Shown: piece after piece, positions 1 to 11,173 of the stretch
Position numbering within the stretch: the stretch's first letter is position 1
How the letters are laid out: every line of letters starts with the position of its first letter
NCBI RefSeq assembly: GCF_000406965.1
Contig: NZ_KE136368.1
Coordinates: 1 to 64,000 of the forward strand
DNA from: Enterococcus avium ATCC 14025
GTDB taxonomy: Bacteria; Bacillota; Bacilli; Lactobacillales; Enterococcaceae
DNA: 64,000 nt
Direction: 5' to 3'
Made by a program: the position numbers and the translations under genes
The notes under the pieces: model-generated
Database searches by the model: none
Seen by the model: only the letters and a program-made list of their open reading frames with translations
What the model was told of the DNA's origin: nothing

Positions 1-3667
<3,667 letters not shown>

Positions 3668-3740
3668 AAATTGATTCACGGTTGTTAGAATGTTTCTGAT
3701 CCAGTTTTGAGTGAACGACGTTTACTCAATTAAATACTAG

Positions 3741-3857
3741 TGTGGTGGCGATAGCGAGAAGGATACACCTGTTCCCATGTCGAACACAGAAGTTAAGCTT
3801 CTTAGCGCCGATTGTAGTGAGGGGTTGCCCCTTGTGAGATTAGGACGTCGCCACGCA
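3741..3857 (+). rRNA. rrf: 5S ribosomal RNA
   Basis: A 117-base 5S gene starts TGTGGTGGCGATAGCGAGAAGG and ends in the complementary CGTCGCCACGCA. The internal CCCATGTCGAACACAGAAG block is typical. It follows 23S by about 70 bases and closes the operon. Confidence 0.97.
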
Positions 3858-3862
3858 GTTAG

Positions 3863-3893
3863 GACTATTCTTATTAGGATAGTCTTTTTTTTA
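3863..3893 (+). terminator. rrn operon intrinsic terminator
   Basis: An 8-bp stem (GACTATTC with GGATAGTC, one G-U pair) around a six-base loop is followed by a run of eight T. It sits directly after 5S and ends the rRNA transcript. Confidence 0.85.
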
Positions 3894-3918
3894 ACAGTAG
3901 AGAAAGTATAAAAAGTTA

Positions 3919-3963
3919 AGGGCTAAAAGGCTGCACTACCAGTCTTTTTAGCCCTTTTTATTT
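3919..3963 (+). terminator. second terminator hairpin after rrn
   Basis: An AAGGGCTAAAAGGCT arm pairs with AGTCTTTTTAGCCCTT across a short loop, flanked by A-rich and T-rich tracts. It is a back-up terminator for the rRNA operon and could act in both directions. Confidence 0.8.
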
Positions 3964-4497
3964 TGCTATTTTTCTTAGATACAGAAGTTTAAAGTCATGT
4001 TTTCCAAACAACTTCTTTCCTAAATTACCTCTCTTAATCTATTATTACGATTCCTTATTTCTTCATCTGTTTAGCTATTTCCTCTTTAAGTCTCATTCAG
4101 TTGCAAAGTATCATATCATTCTAAAATATCGTTGAGAGTGTTTAAGGTGCTAGAAACCCAATTGTCAAATGAGTTCAAGTCTTTTTTCATGTAGAATAAA
4201 ATGATAAACATAGGATATTTTCCTCTATTTTATAAGAAATCTTGGATGGAAAAATAGCAATCTGGTTGGTAAAAGAAATGGGTACTTTTGAATCTACTGT
4301 ATATTTGGGTTTATTTTTGCAAAGGAAGATAGAACTGATTAAAAAAGTGGGTCGTTTCTATACGTAAGTACTAAGATATTACAAAACATTGTAGTAACTT
4401 TTTTTATTATTCACCTTCAATTATTGTATAACAGTATATTATTTTTAGCTGAAAAATGTTCATGTTATACTAAAATTATGAATAATATTGGAGGAAT
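3964..4497. other. AT-rich intergenic region with rnfC promoter
   Basis: About 530 bases with no ORF of note and no recognisable RNA gene. The useful signal is an extended -10 box, TGTTATACT at 4463-4471, about 27 bases before the rnfC start. No good -35 is visible, so the TGn motif probably compensates. Nothing else in the stretch stands out. Confidence 0.5.
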
Positions 4498-4500
4498 GTG

Positions 4501-5814
4501 ATGAGTAAGCGAGGATTTAAAGGTGGAATTGATTTGCATCAAGATCCGGCCTTGCATTTAAGAGGAATCGATAATTATAAAAAGGTTGAGAACATACAAC
4601 CTAAAAAAGTTTATATTCCCGTTCAGCAACATATTGGTGAGCCTGCAGAGGTTATCGTCTCTGTAGGAGAAAAAGTATTTTTAGGACAGACAATTGCAAA
4701 AATAGATGAAGGATTAGGCGCGAACGTTCATGCAAGTATTTCCGGGAAGATCATCGGAATACAAGAGATTGATCAAGGTCAGGGGGATAAGATGACCTGC
4801 GTAATTATTGAAAATGATTTTAGAGATGAACCTCAAGAGATACACCATGAAACAATTGATGATTTGACACCGGAAATGATCGTTGAGCGTGTTGAATCAG
4901 CGGGAGTGGTTGGGCTAGGCGGGGCGACTTTTCCCAGTCATGTAAAGCTAAACCCTAAAGAAGATATTCATACTTGTATTTTTAATGGTGCTGAATGTGA
5001 GCCATTATTGATGTCTGATGCTGCATTAATGGCGACTCAGGGGGAAAAGCTGATTAAGGGCTGTGAGTTGGTATTGAAAGCTGTCGCAGCAAAGGAAGGC
5101 ATTATTGCAATTGAGGATGATAAGCAAGAAGCAATTGAGGTTATGCAGATTTTATGCCATGACATATCGAATCTTTCCGTTATCGAAGTTCCTTCGATTT
5201 ATCCTCAAGGAAGCACTGAGATGCTTTTTACAGTAATTACAGGAAAGGAAGCCCCAGCAGATGGTTCAACACGAGACTTAGGCTATTTGATTATCAACGT
5301 GGCTACGACGGTCGCTGTCTATGAAGCGATTGATCCCGGAGTTCCCCTGAGTCATAGAATTTGTTCTGTGGTGGGTGATGTCAAGCAGCAGAAAAATGTC
5401 TATTTTCCGCTGGGAACTTCGATTGAGGATATGATTGCTTTTTGCGGAGGCTTTGAGGGAAAGCCATCTAAGATTATCACAGGTGGATTTATGATGGGGA
5501 AAACAGTAGACACAATGGCGGCTTCATTAACAAAATCAGCCAATGGGTTAATTGTTATCAATGAGCATCATGATGAAGACAGCACACCTTCTCCTTGTAT
5601 CCTGTGCTCTCGCTGTGTCGCTGTTTGTCCGGTGGATCTTTTGCCACATCAGCTTGAAAAAAATTACTTGAAGGAAAATTGGAAACGTTTGGAAAAGCTT
5701 TATGTAGATAGTTGTATTAACTGTGGGTGTTGTACGTATATTTGCCCAGCACGTCGGCATTTAGCTGAACATATTGTTGCTGGACAAAAAGCTCTTAAAG
5801 AAAGGCAGGCATAG
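4501..5814 (+). CDS. rnfC: RnfC-like electron transport subunit
   Basis: This is the NADH- and FMN-binding peripheral subunit of Rnf-type ion-pumping oxidoreductases. The protein has 437 residues from the ATG at 4501, which lies six bases after GGAGG (a GTG directly upstream is less well placed). The N-terminal RnfC barrel starts with KGGIDLH. A GLGGATFPSHVKLNP nucleotide/flavin motif follows near residue 140. Two CxxCxxCxxxCP 4Fe-4S clusters lie at C366/369/372/376 and C405/408/411/415, so the redox centres are intact. rnfD follows immediately. The other Rnf subunits (A, B, E, G) are not in the window, so the partner complex is unclear. RnfC family membership is secure; function as part of a true Rnf pump is not. 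Confidence 0.9.
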   Translation: MSKRGFKGGIDLHQDPALHLRGIDNYKKVENIQPKKVYIPVQQHIGEPAEVIVSVGEKVFLGQTIAKIDEGLGANVHASISGKIIGIQEIDQGQGDKMTCVIIENDFRDEPQEIHHETIDDLTPEMIVERVESAGVVGLGGATFPSHVKLNPKEDIHTCIFNGAECEPLLMSDAALMATQGEKLIKGCELVLKAVAAKEGIIAIEDDKQEAIEVMQILCHDISNLSVIEVPSIYPQGSTEMLFTVITGKEAPADGSTRDLGYLIINVATTVAVYEAIDPGVPLSHRICSVVGDVKQQKNVYFPLGTSIEDMIAFCGGFEGKPSKIITGGFMMGKTVDTMAASLTKSANGLIVINEHHDEDSTPSPCILCSRCVAVCPVDLLPHQLEKNYLKENWKRLEKLYVDSCINCGCCTYICPARRHLAEHIVAGQKALKERQA

Positions 5815-5815
5815 G

Positions 5816-6802
5816 ATGGGGAATAAAAATTCGTTGGAGCAGCTTCGCAGTACACGTTACCCATTAATGGAAGCCTCGCCGCATTTGTTGTTTTACGAAA
5901 AAACTGATCGAATAATGCGAATGGTTTTATTGGCGCTGCTACCTAGCGTGATTGCTTCAATTATTTTCTTTGGCCTGCGTTCATTGCTTATTTATGTGAT
6001 AGCCATAGGTACATGCCTGATTTCTGAGTTTCTATGGTTTAAATTTCGCAAAGATACCTTGCCTAAAGATTATTCAGCAGTAGTGACTGGTGTTCTATTG
6101 GCAATGAGCTTGCCAGCAAGTGTACCGTTGTGGTATCCGGCTTTAGGCGGAGCTATCGGAATTATTATCGCAAAAGAATTGTTTGGAGGAATCGGTAGAA
6201 ATCTGTTAAATCCGGCTTTAACAGGGCGAGCTGTCTTAAGATTGGTCTTTGCAAAGGAAATGTCAGCGAATGTACAACCGCAGCCTTTTTTCTCGCTGAA
6301 TGGCTTAGATGTCGTCTCTTCTGCCACGCCTTTGATGAATGCCAAAGCTGATGAAAGTTTAAGCTCTGGTCAGATGATAGACAGCTTGACTGGATTGATT
6401 GCTGGTAAAAATGCTGAAACAACGGCGATACTTCTCTTTTTAGGAGGGATGTTTCTGCTGTATAAAAAAGTAATTACTTGGCACATTCCGATTTGTATGC
6501 TTAGTACAATAGTTATTATTGCGCTTTTTTTGGGGAAAGGTGATCTGACGATTGTTTTTGCTCATATCTTTGGGGGTGCAACAATGCTGGGTGCTTTTTT
6601 CATGGCGACAGATTATAGTACATCACCTACAACACCCAAAGGCGAAATCAAATATGGAATTTGTTGTGGTGTGCTGCTAATGGCTTGGCGTTCATTTAGT
6701 TCTATGGCAGAAGGTATGACATTTATTTTATTAATTATGAATTGTTTTGTACCATTGATTGATCACCTCATTATTCCACGAGCCTACGGTGTGAAAAACT
6801 AG
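5816..6802 (+). CDS. rnfD: RnfD-like membrane flavoprotein subunit
   Basis: An integral membrane subunit of the RnfD/NqrB family, 328 residues, with about nine hydrophobic segments. The ATG at 5816 lies one base after the rnfC stop and behind AAAGGCAGG. An in-frame ATG at 5774 inside rnfC has no comparable ribosome site. The motif LDVVSSATPL places a threonine at about 171, where RnfD/NqrB proteins carry covalent FMN attached by ApbE. GRNLLNPALTGRA is a family hallmark. It is translationally linked to rnfC. The next gene is unrelated, so the pair stands alone. Confidence 0.9.
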   Translation: MGNKNSLEQLRSTRYPLMEASPHLLFYEKTDRIMRMVLLALLPSVIASIIFFGLRSLLIYVIAIGTCLISEFLWFKFRKDTLPKDYSAVVTGVLLAMSLPASVPLWYPALGGAIGIIIAKELFGGIGRNLLNPALTGRAVLRLVFAKEMSANVQPQPFFSLNGLDVVSSATPLMNAKADESLSSGQMIDSLTGLIAGKNAETTAILLFLGGMFLLYKKVITWHIPICMLSTIVIIALFLGKGDLTIVFAHIFGGATMLGAFFMATDYSTSPTTPKGEIKYGICCGVLLMAWRSFSSMAEGMTFILLIMNCFVPLIDHLIIPRAYGVKN

Positions 6803-6960
6803 CAGTCATTTTCAGTAAATATATAGACGTTCTTTCATTCTAATGATAAAGTAGTAGAGAAATTGGCTACTACCAATATTTTAATGAATAACTATTTTGA
6901 AAATTCTAGAAATCTTTCTATTTGTATTTTCAATTTTTTTGATAGAGAGGACTGTTTTAT

Positions 6961-7521
6961 TTGCTTTATGTAGCTAGACACGGGGAGACAGATTGGAACA
7001 AGAAAGGAATTATTTCAGGGCGAAGCGACATTGCTTTGTCTAAGATAGGTTATCATCAAGCGACTTTATTAGCAGAAGAAGTGGCTAACCTTGACGCACC
7101 TATAACCAGAATCATCCATTCTCCCTTAAATCGTGCGGAAGAAACAGCACGAATAGTTAGTGAGGCCAATCATTTACCCATGAGTGTCGATGAACGATTA
7201 ATTGAGCTGGATTATGGGGATTATGATGGAAAGAGCGATGAACTGGCAGGCTACCAAAAAATTCGTACTCAATTTGCTGTACGCTATCCTAATGGGGAAT
7301 CTTTGATGGATGTTTATGCTCGAATTGTTCCTTTATTAGCAGAATTAGAACAAGACGCTGAGAATACCTATCTCTTGGTCTGTCATAATTCGGTGATTCG
7401 AGCGATTAAGAACTATTTTGAGCCCTTAGAAAATGAAAAGGTCTTTAATTATCGCACACCTAACGCTAAATTGATCGGGTTTGAGTGGAGGAAAGCTCTC
7501 TCAAATATCAAGAGTGCCTGA
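6961..7521 (+). CDS. histidine phosphatase family protein (phosphoglycerate-mutase-like)
   Basis: Member of the histidine phosphatase superfamily, 186 residues. The LYVARHGETDWN motif at the N-terminus supplies the phospho-accepting histidine. The second catalytic histidine is in LLVCHNSVIRA near residue 141, and SPLNRAEETA is typical. The best start is TTG at 6961, ten bases after GAGAGG. Enterococcal members include cofactor-dependent phosphoglycerate mutase-like and alpha-ribazole-phosphatase-like enzymes, so the substrate cannot be read from sequence. The gene originally ended in a hairpin terminator now split by the IS at 7575. Confidence 0.85.
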   Translation: MLYVARHGETDWNKKGIISGRSDIALSKIGYHQATLLAEEVANLDAPITRIIHSPLNRAEETARIVSEANHLPMSVDERLIELDYGDYDGKSDELAGYQKIRTQFAVRYPNGESLMDVYARIVPLLAELEQDAENTYLLVCHNSVIRAIKNYFEPLENEKVFNYRTPNAKLIGFEWRKALSNIKSA

Positions 7522-7613
7522 AATTCTTTTAAATTAATAAATAGAAAATAAGAACGAACGACTGTAGGGCTATCTGAACCGACCCCCAAAAGTTAGACCA
7601 AAAATCTAACTTT

Positions 7614-8207
7614 TTGGAGGTCGGTATTTTTATGACTGAATATGGCTTTGAAATCAAGCTGAAAGTTGTTCAAGATTATTTGGATGGAAAAGGTGGCTAT
7701 CGCTATCTAGCGAAAAAGTATGGAGTTAAGAACGCGGATCAAGTAAGAAGCTGGATTAATTCCTATCAACAATTTGGTGAGGAAGGACTCTTTCGAAAAC
7801 ATTATGATAATACTTACTCTGTTCAATTCAAGATGGATGCGATAGAGTTATATCAAACGAGTGAGTTGTCCTATCGTGAAGTTGCCAATAGACTCGGTAT
7901 GAGGAATCATGCTCTGATTGCCAGTTGGATGCGGAGTTTTCGAGATGATGGTATCAAGGGACTCTCAAAACCGAAAGGACGTCCACCTACCGTGCCTAAG
8001 AAAAAAGAAAAGCCAAAGAAAGATTTTGTTAAAGTAACATCGGAAGAACGCGACCGTATTAAAGAATTAGAAAAACAAGTCCGTTCACTTCAGATAGAAA
8101 ATGCCTTTTTAAAAGAACTGAGGAAGCTGCGAAATCAGGAAGCCCAACAAAGACGAACGAATCAATCGCACGAATCATCCACAGCCTCCGAGGACCCTTC
8201 AAATTAG
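7614..8207 (+). CDS. IS3-family transposase OrfA (helix-turn-helix)
   Basis: DNA-binding part of the transposase. The ATG at 7632 (MTEYGFEIKL) follows GGAGGTCGG and is the likely start. Two successive HTH units are visible: YLAKKYGVKNADQVRSWI and VANRLGMRNHALIASWM. A lysine-rich linker and a C-terminal leucine-zipper helix (ELEKQVRSLQIENAFLKEL) follow, as in IS150-type OrfA. The orfB frame is -1 relative to this one. A slippery T-TTA-AAA heptamer in the OrfA frame at 8108-8114, inside the zipper codons, is the likely frameshift site. Confidence 0.9.
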   Translation: MEVGIFMTEYGFEIKLKVVQDYLDGKGGYRYLAKKYGVKNADQVRSWINSYQQFGEEGLFRKHYDNTYSVQFKMDAIELYQTSELSYREVANRLGMRNHALIASWMRSFRDDGIKGLSKPKGRPPTVPKKKEKPKKDFVKVTSEERDRIKELEKQVRSLQIENAFLKELRKLRNQEAQQRRTNQSHESSTASEDPSN

Positions 8208-8224
8208 TTGAGCTTCTTGAGACC

Positions 8225-9052
8225 TTGGACTTTCCTAAAGCAACGTTTATGTACTGGCAAAAACGATTTGACAGAGAAAACCCTGATCAAGAAATTGAAG
8301 CCGAAATGCTTCGTATTCGTAAAGAACATAAAAATTATGGCTGTTTACGAATGACGAACGAACTAAAGAATCGTGGATTCCATGTTAATAAAAAGAAAGT
8401 CCAACGTTTGATTCGAAAACTAGGAATCGAAGTGCGTTCATACACGCGGAAATCACGGCGCTACAGTTCTTACCGAGGAAAAGTCGGGAAAGTGGCGAAA
8501 CACCGGATTCGTCGTCACTTTTATACGACTATTTGTCACCAAAAAATTACGACAGATACAACAGAGTTCAAATATCTTGAAGTGGATACCAAAGGCGTGA
8601 TCCGTCAGAGAAAGTTATATCTGGACCCGTTTATGGATATGTATAATAGCGAGATTCTTTCGTACCGCATCTCGGAAAAGCCAAATGCCTTGGCAATCAT
8701 GGAAGGCTTAGAAGAAGCCATAGCGATCACGAATGATTGCCCGTATCGTCGCACTTTCCACTCGGATCAAGGCTGGGCCTATCAGATGAAAGCCTACCGT
8801 CGAAAACTAAAGAAACAGAAAATTTTTCAAAGTATGTCTCGAAAAGGAAATTGTTTAGATAATTCCATCATGGAGAATTTCTTCAGTCTTCTAAAACAAG
8901 AAATTTTTCATGGAGAAACCTATCACAGTTTTGATGAACTAAAAACGGCGATTGATGATTTTATCTATTACTACAACAATCACCGGATGAAACAGAAATT
9001 GAACTGGAAAAGCCCTGTTCAGTTTCGAGAAACAGCACAGAAAGCGGCATAA
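8225..9052 (+). CDS. IS3-family transposase OrfB (DDE integrase core)
   Basis: Catalytic half of the transposase. DDE residues are visible in TTDTTEF, HSDQGWAY and ENFFSLLKQE, and the C-terminus NHRMKQKLNWKSPVQF is typical of the family. The TTG at 8225 is only the first start codon. The -1 frame stays open far upstream and encodes an IARIIHSLRGPFKLVELLETL segment expected at the start of OrfB. The natural product is therefore an OrfAB fusion made by frameshifting near 8108. All catalytic residues are present. Confidence 0.93.
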   Translation: MDFPKATFMYWQKRFDRENPDQEIEAEMLRIRKEHKNYGCLRMTNELKNRGFHVNKKKVQRLIRKLGIEVRSYTRKSRRYSSYRGKVGKVAKHRIRRHFYTTICHQKITTDTTEFKYLEVDTKGVIRQRKLYLDPFMDMYNSEILSYRISEKPNALAIMEGLEEAIAITNDCPYRRTFHSDQGWAYQMKAYRRKLKKQKIFQSMSRKGNCLDNSIMENFFSLLKQEIFHGETYHSFDELKTAIDDFIYYYNNHRMKQKLNWKSPVQFRETAQKAA

Positions 9053-9223
9053 TCGCTTAGCTTAAGAAACAAAAAACGGAGTAGATTTCTCTACTCCGAA
9101 AAAAGTCTAACATTTGGGGGTCACTTCAATCATTGTTGATAGTTCCACAGTTGTTCGTTCTTTTAATGAGCGTGTTCTGCTACTCATCAACAGTTTTGTC
9201 GTTCTTCCGTCACAGTGGTTTCT

Positions 9224-10135
9224 TTAGATCGTTGCGTGCATTGAATGAATCGTCTGGATGGTATGACGCCATTTTTCTTGTTCTGCAGTGGAAAGCTTTA
9301 ACGGAAAACTTTCACTGATTCCTTGTCTTGAAACTTTTGCAGGAGAACCCACATAGCAGCCCTCAGCTTGATGATAATGGCTGACTGGTACGACAAGGTG
9401 ATTGTCGTTTAAAATTGCTTCAGCAATCCGTGCGGCTTGAATGGCGATACCATAAGAAGTATAGCCTTTTCCTCTAAAAGTGACCCAACCGCCATCACGA
9501 GCAGCATTATCCAGAACATCAAGTCTATCATCCGTCAATATTTCACTGATAGGGGTGCCACCGATTCGGACGCTAGACCAAGCAACAAATTGACTTTCAC
9601 CATGTTCTCCGATGACATAACCATCAATGGCCGAAGGATGAACTTTCATACTTTTGCTGATAGCATGCTTCATTCGGCCAGTATCTAGTGAAGTTCCAGT
9701 ACCAATAACACGCTCTTGAGGAAGTTCTGTCAATTCCTGCAGATATTGAGTGATGACATCACAAGGATTTGTTATATTCAATATAATTCCCTCAAAGCCT
9801 GAATCTCTGATGACTGGCGCCCATTCCTCTACGATTGTTTTGGTCAAATTCAGTTCGGCAAAGCGATCAGGATTTCCTTCAAAAATCGAAATGTCACCAG
9901 CAGAAAAAATAATCACATCTGTATCGGCTAGTTCAGCTACATCTGGACCAATCAGTCGAACTTGATTAGCTTGTTCCATTTGCCCGTCCATCAGATCATT
10001 CAGTTCAGCCTTTAGAATCGTATCTTTCGAGTCGAAAAGCACCAGCTCATCAACGATATTTTTTGAAATCAAAGTGTAAGCAGTTGTACTTCCTACATGT
10101 CCTACACCAATAATTGCGACTTTTCTCAATTGCAA
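9224..10135 (-). CDS. L-2-hydroxyisocaproate dehydrogenase-like (LDH family)
   Basis: NAD-dependent 2-hydroxyacid dehydrogenase of the lactate/malate dehydrogenase superfamily, about 303 residues. GVGHVGS is the NAD-binding glycine motif, LDTGRMK carries the substrate-binding arginine, and GEHGESQFVAW carries the catalytic histidine. The substrate loop reads SIFEGNPDRFAELNLT rather than the glutamine-containing loop of true lactate dehydrogenase. This resembles the L-2-hydroxyisocaproate dehydrogenases of lactic acid bacteria, which reduce branched-chain 2-oxo acids. AGAGAGG lies five bases before a TTG at 10135 and only two bases before a GTG at 10138, so I prefer TTG. Convergent with the IS and phosphatase. 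Confidence 0.85.
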   Translation of the reverse strand: MQLRKVAIIGVGHVGSTTAYTLISKNIVDELVLFDSKDTILKAELNDLMDGQMEQANQVRLIGPDVAELADTDVIIFSAGDISIFEGNPDRFAELNLTKTIVEEWAPVIRDSGFEGIILNITNPCDVITQYLQELTELPQERVIGTGTSLDTGRMKHAISKSMKVHPSAIDGYVIGEHGESQFVAWSSVRIGGTPISEILTDDRLDVLDNAARDGGWVTFRGKGYTSYGIAIQAARIAEAILNDNHLVVPVSHYHQAEGCYVGSPAKVSRQGISESFPLKLSTAEQEKWRHTIQTIHSMHATI

Positions 10136-10216
10136 CACACCTCTCTCATAGATTTATCTATTTTAAAAAGAATGCCTCTAACATGAGAAAAAGTCAATAG
10201 AATAATTAGTAAACGA

Positions 10217-10666
10217 TTAATTCAAACTGTTTTCTTTTAAAATATGATACACGCGCTCACAATCAGCAGCGGTTCCTCGCAGCTCATAATCTGCCAAGAA
10301 AGGAAACTTGAAGGCTTCGCTATATTGTTTTGCTGTCAGGCAATATTGATAGTTAAAATTTTTATTCCCGCTGCCGACCACTCCTAGACAATGTTTAAAA
10401 TTATCTTCGTATTCGAGGTATTCGCGCATCACTTCTGTCAAAATCTCAGTATCCCCGCTATCAACACCATTTCCTCCTTCTAAATACGTAGGGACAAAGG
10501 TAAAGAAGGGTGCCGACTCAATCTCGAAGGGAGAATTTTCGGAAATTTCCTTTGAACCGATTAAAGGATTTTTCGGATCTAATTGATGCTGTTCCACCGC
10601 GTAGGCTTCCAGACGCTTAACAAATGCCCGAGTGTTTCCTGAGATAGAAATGTACAATATATTCAT
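10217..10666 (-). CDS. nrdI: NrdI, flavodoxin for class Ib ribonucleotide reductase
   Basis: NrdI supplies the superoxide-generating flavin that activates the dimanganese cofactor of NrdF. The 149-residue protein starts MNILYISISGNTRAF (FMN phosphate loop) and carries the family block GSGNKNFNYQYCLTAKQYS. ATG at 10666 follows TAGGAGG. nrdE, nrdF and nrdH are not adjacent, so nrdI stands alone here. A strong -10 with a perfect palindrome sits upstream. Confidence 0.95.
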   Translation of the reverse strand: MNILYISISGNTRAFVKRLEAYAVEQHQLDPKNPLIGSKEISENSPFEIESAPFFTFVPTYLEGGNGVDSGDTEILTEVMREYLEYEDNFKHCLGVVGSGNKNFNYQYCLTAKQYSEAFKFPFLADYELRGTAADCERVYHILKENSLN

Positions 10667-10732
10667 AAAAATATTTCCTCCTAATTTGGTTAATCACCGT
10701 TTTTTTACGAAAAAATCGGGTTTTAATTGTAG

Positions 10733-10751
10733 TCTTAACGTTAAGATTATA
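10733..10751 (-). promoter_or_regulatory. nrdI promoter -10 with perfect palindrome
   Basis: On the minus strand a perfect TATAAT (10746-10751) is followed directly by the 14-bp perfect palindrome TCTTAACGTTAAGA (10733-10746), which would span the transcription start. The position suits a repressor operator. The sequence does not look like an NrdR box. The -35 is poor. Confidence 0.5.
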
Positions 10752-10786
10752 ACACGAAAAAGGACGAGTAGATAAAGTGTAAACGG

Positions 10787-10815
10787 TTGCAAAAAGCAGC
10801 GAAATATGGTATAAA
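10787..10815 (+). promoter_or_regulatory. sigma-A promoter for candidate ncRNA
   Basis: TTGCAA at 10787-10792 and TATAAA at 10810-10815 are separated by 17 bases, a near-consensus vegetative promoter. No ORF follows on the plus strand before the terminator at 11137. The promoter diverges from that of nrdI. Confidence 0.7.
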
Positions 10816-10821
10816 TATAGA

Positions 10822-11166
10822 TGTAAGGGGTAGGTCCCTAAGGTTGTAAAATAATACAACAGAAATGGACGGAAGCAGTGTTCATTTCACAGAGAATGCC
10901 GAAAACGGCAGAAAGGAAGTAGGGATTTGAAGTCTCCTTACCAAGTTATTCTAATCTAGCGGGGAAAAGAAATGTAGACAGTGGAACCATTTCTTCACTT
11001 AATGGTGAGGCTTAAACGAAATTCAATCATAAAAAACGTTTAAGACCTAGAAAAGAGTGTAAATATTCCAGAAATCTGGAATGAAGAACAAGCACTTAGC
11101 CATTAGACCTGCTAGATTATTTTTGCGCCTAAAAAAGGCCAGCTGATCAGTCAGCTGGCCTTTTCC
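10822..11166 (+). ncRNA. candidate structured noncoding RNA, family not recognised
   Basis: The stretch between nrdI and mvaS has a good promoter, no coding ORF on +, and dense secondary structure. Hairpins: GTTGTA/TACAAC (10843-10860), GAAATG/CATTTC (10862-10888), TGCCG-AAAA-CGGCA (10897-10910), GAAATG/CATTTC again (10969-10993), and CTTAAACG/CGTTTAAG (11011-11044). TAGGTC at 10831-10836 can pair with GACCTA at 11044-11049 and close a roughly 220-nt domain. The transcript would end there or at the terminator 11137-11164. It lacks the signature sequences of SRP RNA, tmRNA and RNase P RNA. 6S RNA is possible but not shown. Confidence 0.5.
11131..11165. terminator. bidirectional terminator (mvaS and candidate ncRNA)
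   Basis: A perfect 10-bp stem GGCCAGCTGA/TCAGCTGGCC with a four-base loop is flanked by AAAAAA and TTTT. It can end mvaS transcripts from one side and the ncRNA from the other. Confidence 0.9.
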
Positions 11167-11173
11167 TATTATA

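Larger units (their letters stand above)
7575..9128 (+). mobile_element. IS3-family insertion sequence (IS150-like), 1554 bp
   Basis: Terminal inverted repeats at 7575-7598 (TGAACCGACCCCCAAAAGTT...) and 9105-9128 match at 21 of 24 positions and have the TG...CA ends of the IS3 family. A 3-bp direct repeat ATC flanks it (7572-7574 and 9129-9131). It carries overlapping-frame orfA and orfB. Ends and duplication are intact, so the copy looks recent and may be active. An internal hairpin (ACGGAGTAGA/TCTACTCCG, 9076-9098) ends its transcript. Confidence 0.95.
7552..9164. terminator. bidirectional terminator split by IS insertion
   Basis: The arm at 7552-7574 (GAACGAACGACTG...GGCTATC) is complementary to 9138-9160 (GATAG...GTTGTTCGTTC) over 23 positions with one mismatch and three G-U pairs. 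A- and T-rich tracts lie outside. Removing the IS and one copy of its ATC duplication leaves a hairpin with a six-base loop. It would have served the phosphatase gene on + and the dehydrogenase gene on -. Confidence 0.8.

Noticed and set aside
9133-9318. Plus-strand ORF of 61 codons after the IS3 element
   Set aside because: It runs through the right arm of the split terminator and into the 3' end of the dehydrogenase gene on the other strand.
10618-10859. Minus-strand ORF of 80 codons overlapping the nrdI start
   Set aside because: It overlaps the nrdI promoter and the ncRNA promoter and has no ribosome site or recognisable sequence.
10822-11051. SRP RNA, tmRNA or RNase P RNA between nrdI and mvaS
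   Set aside because: The GGAAGGAAGCAG apical motif of SRP RNA, the CCA-ended tRNA-like end of tmRNA and the GAGGAAAGTCC core of RNase P RNA are all absent.
11065-11082. ATTCCAGA/TCTGGAAT hairpin as the terminator of the candidate ncRNA
   Set aside because: A perfect stem, but no T run follows on the plus strand; the stem at 11137-11160 is a better terminator.
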